Of a stretch of DNA of 33,087 bases, positions 31,101 to 33,087 are shown piece after piece. The stretch is from contig CAVIIZ010000017.1 in NCBI GenBank assembly GCA_963642995.1, forward strand, positions 1-33,087, read 5' to 3'. Made by a program: the position numbers and the translations under genes. The stretch comes from CAVAWX01 sp963642995. Its GTDB lineage: Bacteria; Actinomycetota; Coriobacteriia; Coriobacteriales; QAMH01. The number at the start of each line of letters is the position of its first letter. Position 1 is the stretch's first letter. The notes under the pieces were generated by a model, which did no database searches, was not told the DNA's origin, and saw nothing but the letters and a program-made list of their open reading frames with translations.

Positions 31101-33087
31101 CCGTGTCGTTTGCCGACATCATGAAGGCGGCAGGCGCCGACTACGTGGCGGCCGACACCGACTACGTGACGGTCGGCCAGGACGGCAGCTTCTTCCCGAA
31201 CGCCGCTTCCACGTGGGGCGAGCTGAAAAGCGGCAAGTTCTACCAGGACGACAAGGCGGTCGAATATATCTCGACCACCGCGGTCGACGTCGTGCCCTCC
31301 ATCGCCTTGAGCTGTTCCGGCGACGCCTACAGCGGGGACACGACGGCAGGGGAGCTGGTGGAAGAGCATGCCGCGCAATCCCATGTCTACGTGACGAGCG
31401 GATGCCCGCGCACCTTCACCGGCATCATCGGCGACTACAACGCGGACAACCAGACGATATACGGCAACCGCTCGGCGTCCGGCGCCGACACCTTGCGCGT
31501 CATAGTCCCGAGCGCGACGCTTTCCTTCGACTCGAAAGACGGCAGCCCCGTGGCGGCGCAGACCGTGGAGGCCGGCACGAGCGCCACGCAGCCCGAGGCC
31601 CCGACGCGTCCGGGATACACCTTCGCCGGCTGGTACACCGACGAGGCCTGCAGCGCGGGCGCCGAGTTCGACTTCTCCACGGCGCTTTCCGAGAGCAAGA
31701 CGCTGCACGCCAAGTGGGAGGCCGCCGACTTGACCGCGGAGGTCGCGGGCGCCACCGGGACCTACGGCTATGCGGAAGGCTCGCTTGCGCTGACGTGCAC
31801 GACCACGCCGGTTGCGGCGGATGCGACCTACCAGTGGTTCGAGGTCGAGACAGACGACAAGGGCGTGCAGACGGCCGAGAAGCTCGAGGGGGCGACGGCT
31901 GCCGCCTACACGCTGCCCGCCGGCCGCGACGCGGGCGTCTACACCTTCTACTGCGAGGTGACGGCGACGGTGTCCGGCGCGAAGAAGACCGCCACGTCCG
32001 GCAAGGCCGACATCGTGGTGGAAAAAGCGTCCGTCACGCTGGGCGCGCCTTCGGTGGACAGCGCGAAGGTCGCGGCCACCGGGTTCACCATCACGCCGCC
32101 GACGGTCGCGGGCGCATCGCAAGACGAGGTCGAGTACCTCGTCACCGACAAGTACTGGTCCTCGACGCTGCCGGATGCCGGCTGGCAGTCCTCGACGGGC
32201 GTCTGCGGGCTTTCCCCCGAGACCGCCTATTACGTGTACGCGCGCGTGCCCCAGACCGACAACCACACGGAAGCGGTCTACAGGCCGGGTCTCGTCGACA
32301 CGACGACCACCAAGGCGCTGGGCGTCCTCGAAGAGCCCTCCGTCGCCTCGGCCCAATACGACCCGGAGCGCACCTTGGCCGACGTGGAGCTGCCGGCAGG
32401 TTGGAGTTGGGCGGCCGATGTGGACGTCTCGCAGGTGCTGAGCGTCTCCAATCCCGGCTTCAAGGCAAGCTTCGGGCCTGTCGCGGGCACGGAGGACTAC
32501 AGCTCGTATTCCGGTTGGGATGCGGCCACGCGCACGGTGACCATGAACGTGCCCGTGCCCGTGGAAAAGGCGGTTGCGAGCGTCCAGGCGCCGACGGCGG
32601 CGTCCATCTCCTACGGCTCGAAGGTGTCTGAAAGCGCGCTGTCCGGCGGGTCTGCCACATGCAAGGGCTCTGCGGTGCCGGGCACGTTCGCATGGAACCG
32701 CAGCTCGTCGAGGATGGCGCCCGATCCCGGCACGGTGGAGTGCACGGCGGTCTTCACCCCGGCCGACACGGCCAACTACGACACCGTCGATGTGACGGTG
32801 AAGGTGACGGTGGAGAAGGCCGACGTCTCGAAGGCCTCCGTGGACGCGATTGCCGCGCAGACCTACACGGGCAAGGCGATCGAGCCGGCGCCCGTGGTGA
32901 AGATGGGCGCCACGACGCTCAAGTCGGGCACGGACTACACGGTTTCCTACAAGAACAACGTGAACGCCGGCACCGCGAGCGTCGTCATCACGGGCAAGGG
33001 CAACTACAAGGGCACGAAGACGGTGAACTTCACCATCAAGGCCGCCGTGCAGCCCTCGGCAGGCGCGGCCGCCTGGAAGCGCCTTTC
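25139..33087 (+). CDS. Giant mosaic surface adhesin-like protein, 3'-truncated by the window
   Basis: One frame is open from ATG 25139 to the window end, giving at least 2649 residues with no stop. GAGGAGG lies 6 bases before the ATG. A long Arg-rich signal peptide (about 1-51, ending A-F-A-A) is followed by a probable beta-helix (about 90-560) of GLUG-like repeats: G-G-I-A-G, G-G-V-A-G and G-G-I-V-G alternating with C-A-N or C-T-N turns. A BspA-type LRR (about 1220-1300) has S-I-V-I-P-N-S-V-E-T-I-G-A-Q-A-F. InlB-B/Flg_new-like modules (G-W-x-D or G-W-Y-T-D) lie near residues 1475, 1551, 1635, 1898 and 2158. Ig-like and FN3-like pairs lie near 1675-1850 and 2201-2390. A Y-T-G-K-A-I-E-P Ig-like module lies near 2561-2636. 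Such proteins act in adhesion or interbacterial contact; the ligand is unknown. The anchor lies beyond the window. Confidence 0.85.
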   Translation, partial: MGRHDMRQVEAARGARGVRGGRRGRRLGAVSALSAAVLISALACAGAFAATNTLSLEPDYSFYTNDPDAGAFTIGTREQFAGFSNLVNGTADTNGDGTADLPAQSFEGKTVALAGDLSFATFMGRYEVAPVGGQNAASFAGAFDGGGHKIAGLSLKTDGATSNIGVFGFCTASSTVKDLVLSNVQLSLTNTGEGAETRQFENIGLAVGYSAGSISGISTESSCALSIEDSAGATEDVRYPILNIGGIAGIVKGGIANCANAADVTVRDSGKSFSDEELVLGCGVGGVVGCAGDMDTSVSGQAKKPKGYAQGTVSHCTNNGNVFVYTTADMGAGTYSTNWAGVHFVGGVAGYSKSDIANCANSGFIKNEHGQRCGGIVGSARLGLVDKTGAGGMIQSNDGKDQPAITIKECTNTGDVYCYVAAGGIAGSTGCGVDTIACMNGNPDEPSDQTSTYIVVGRYNKPFAGGIVAQTYGSIAFCANYGTSATAVLNNMEAATGIASEADLTLQAGYYVAGITGGARILKDDDGRAQNSPHIYSNINMGYVLAQKNDNGDGYRERQVCANTEDKMTISVYDNLGLDGMCRNRQTQEIAYAQDGMMSGVNAVVSKKQLTNKATTVQEALGKDSEGHYISSDTRSLLSVLNAHASENDYKYYWQQSGSAVATGLPGLNIYLNVQAKSLSGAKFTQEKCASYLGVEGALPTVSGTLNATTLVQGVDFYLVAQKGAIEKTGHTTENVRLSYTAQVVGIGDYTGTSTVKYGIGDMDLSDCTVAFTCDDEFDWEGHLPDDDEIVVKDPAGNVVASSDYTWKLDVDKMSDDEKRLAAFDESGSPTYASMSDADYPILVTPADGAELVGQVYGTYRIGRVDIKYDSSYADSDPEKFAETAHGTRVAVGTAWEQDYQSSRQQSEGDRPITAVFPYTGHAIRPSVEFVYRDHVLPVSYASTNTAKGEVEVGTSTAKLEPVERANALTVSKRLLSSSLGGGGATDPYEDQYSKDADGNLDNVGSATEKLIGGIYIEPYATNATSSVNFESNDAMLFYIDPTLKPSLSDVNVTLEYTERIFTPGQTYKPSVTVDYLGSKLDEGSDYVVEYSQNNACGTGVVTIKPGSNGIFTDEQSATFELTGGKDSVEWHWDWAGADADALTVSVTGVEATGYGELSLEIPASVDHDGKTYTTTGVGAKAFCALADQNIEVTKDGNGYDVYGRAGSVLSGTAPSVMARVKSIVIPNSVETIGAQAFANKVSATNATGETALESVSFADPYASKCRVVDREAFYGQNGLSEFTVPASVGYIGLKAFEERSSSDYEKGTKPAGLKKIVFLTRDPGALAFRMASGPDESYKQGYKGIASMKKATNSAFPYVGLPKYKLGPDVYYYGTATSLKAALESCSKERKANSSTGEPTDSYKDASGKQVKYVDSWIGGACWTLHALNATADVSYAIDGADKAKTSSSTPAAQKGKAAGSSITLPALQPKSGYLFSGWKDADGKVWKAGESFTVPAISCTLTAVFAEDADVVFAVAPADAPALAQDLPAALSHVESGSSIDLPELAVKEGYVFAGWSDGTTIWPWGAWTLPRGKGKVTLTAKIVAAGSVTFAADRKLVDDGVVAGAVPDAITTAARGTTVVLPGLSVDSHYTFDGWSDGTKTWPAHAAYTVPDAPTTLHAKVSYRQSGKNPVKRAYGAEGEYGSDRIRATLDMEEVPQATPSAYQWYTCKRDGQKTSEIYGATGESYALPIGRMPSTTYVCCDVTFTLADGTTCVYTSPYAALKVVKAENEVALGLPTQITADSVTFAAASATHGADALKYGIASTDDVSTVSTWVDAPAFTGLDMSRTWYVFAKVDESATYKGATGAGVPVSTTQVSVTFDKMDLSATTTVSVTPGATVPQSAAPTVSAINGSADFNGWYTDPACSADKKFTPGNTKVSEDITLYAGYDNDFSMKVQVVSDKDASTVFRETVVDDATIRSLVSTQPVYMQFIKGSTAKAFVSKQSVSFADIMKAAGADYVAADTDYVTVGQDGSFFPNAASTWGELKSGKFYQDDKAVEYISTTAVDVVPSIALSCSGDAYSGDTTAGELVEEHAAQSHVYVTSGCPRTFTGIIGDYNADNQTIYGNRSASGADTLRVIVPSATLSFDSKDGSPVAAQTVEAGTSATQPEAPTRPGYTFAGWYTDEACSAGAEFDFSTALSESKTLHAKWEAADLTAEVAGATGTYGYAEGSLALTCTTTPVAADATYQWFEVETDDKGVQTAEKLEGATAAAYTLPAGRDAGVYTFYCEVTATVSGAKKTATSGKADIVVEKASVTLGAPSVDSAKVAATGFTITPPTVAGASQDEVEYLVTDKYWSSTLPDAGWQSSTGVCGLSPETAYYVYARVPQTDNHTEAVYRPGLVDTTTTKALGVLEEPSVASAQYDPERTLADVELPAGWSWAADVDVSQVLSVSNPGFKASFGPVAGTEDYSSYSGWDAATRTVTMNVPVPVEKAVASVQAPTAASISYGSKVSESALSGGSATCKGSAVPGTFAWNRSSSRMAPDPGTVECTAVFTPADTANYDTVDVTVKVTVEKADVSKASVDAIAAQTYTGKAIEPAPVVKMGATTLKSGTDYTVSYKNNVNAGTASVVITGKGNYKGTKTVNFTIKAAVQPSAGAAAWKRL
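29555..30130 (+). repeat. Three successive InlB-B-like (G-W) repeats in the giant surface protein
   Basis: Modules beginning G-Y-L-F-S-G-W (about 29558), G-Y-V-F-A-G-W-S-D-G-T (about 29791) and H-Y-T-F-D-G-W-S-D-G-T (about 30031) share the pattern aromatic-x-F-x-G-W, then a Trp and a run ending in thr/val-rich strands. The second and third are closest to each other. Two more distant copies occur near 30830 and 31610 with G-W-Y-T-D. They indicate internal expansion by duplication. Confidence 0.65.

Noticed and set aside
25043..32356. A very long stop-free frame on the minus strand opposite the giant surface gene (over 2400 codons)
   Set aside because: It is a by-product of GC-rich codon bias on the + strand: its translation is a featureless Arg/Ala/Val/His/Gly mix with no domain, while the + frame has a signal peptide, ribosome binding site and recognisable repeats.

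Overview
The window is about 33 kb of dense, high-GC bacterial DNA with short intergenic gaps. Gene content and style suggest the actinobacterial class Coriobacteriia, probably a gut or oral relative of Eggerthellaceae or Atopobiaceae. The pointers are GC-rich codon use together with YhgE/Pip proteins, a pilin-type isopeptide domain, a CmpB-like membrane protein, a groES-groEL pair, and very large surface proteins built from GLUG-like, BspA-LRR, InlB-B-like and Ig-like modules. The class assignment is an inference; no 16S rRNA gene is present.

Layout: (1) 1-1230: the 3' part of a class-A-beta-lactamase-fold serine hydrolase on the + strand, then a tRNA-Gln/tRNA-Glu operon on the minus strand with a clear promoter and terminator. 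(2) 1322-5927: mfd (transcription-repair coupling factor) and a bacterial-type poly(ADP-ribose) glycohydrolase-like gene. (3) 6183-11732: two coupled gene pairs. The first is a degenerate ABC ATPase with a YhgE/Pip membrane protein. The second is an isopeptide-domain surface protein with a CmpB-like polytopic membrane protein. (4) 11820-14986: the classic def-fmt-rsmB operon. (5) 14996-15751: a TraX-family membrane protein on the minus strand, convergent with rsmB. (6) 15945-17957: groES-groEL, followed by tRNA-Asp (18047-18123) with its own promoter and terminator, then galE. (7) 19447-33087: a cell-envelope block. It holds a minus-strand pair (a NodB-type polysaccharide deacetylase and a small Arg/Tyr/Gly-repeat membrane coiled-coil protein), a divergent L,D-transpeptidase, and a + strand pair of surface proteins. 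The second of these surface proteins runs off the window end after at least 2649 codons.

How the genes fit together: the housekeeping part covers N-terminal formyl-methionine metabolism (def, fmt), 16S rRNA methylation (rsmB), protein folding (groES/groEL), and transcription-coupled repair (mfd). The accessory part is mostly envelope-directed: peptidoglycan cross-linking and deacetylation, sugar-nucleotide supply (galE), and several membrane-anchored surface proteins. None of the surface proteins shows a visible sortase motif; they end in a transmembrane helix and a basic tail. The less familiar elements are the degenerate ABC ATPase/YhgE pair, the isopeptide protein/CmpB pair, the small repeat-bearing coiled-coil protein, and the giant mosaic adhesin with its upstream partner. 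No mobile element, CRISPR array, rRNA or riboswitch was seen.
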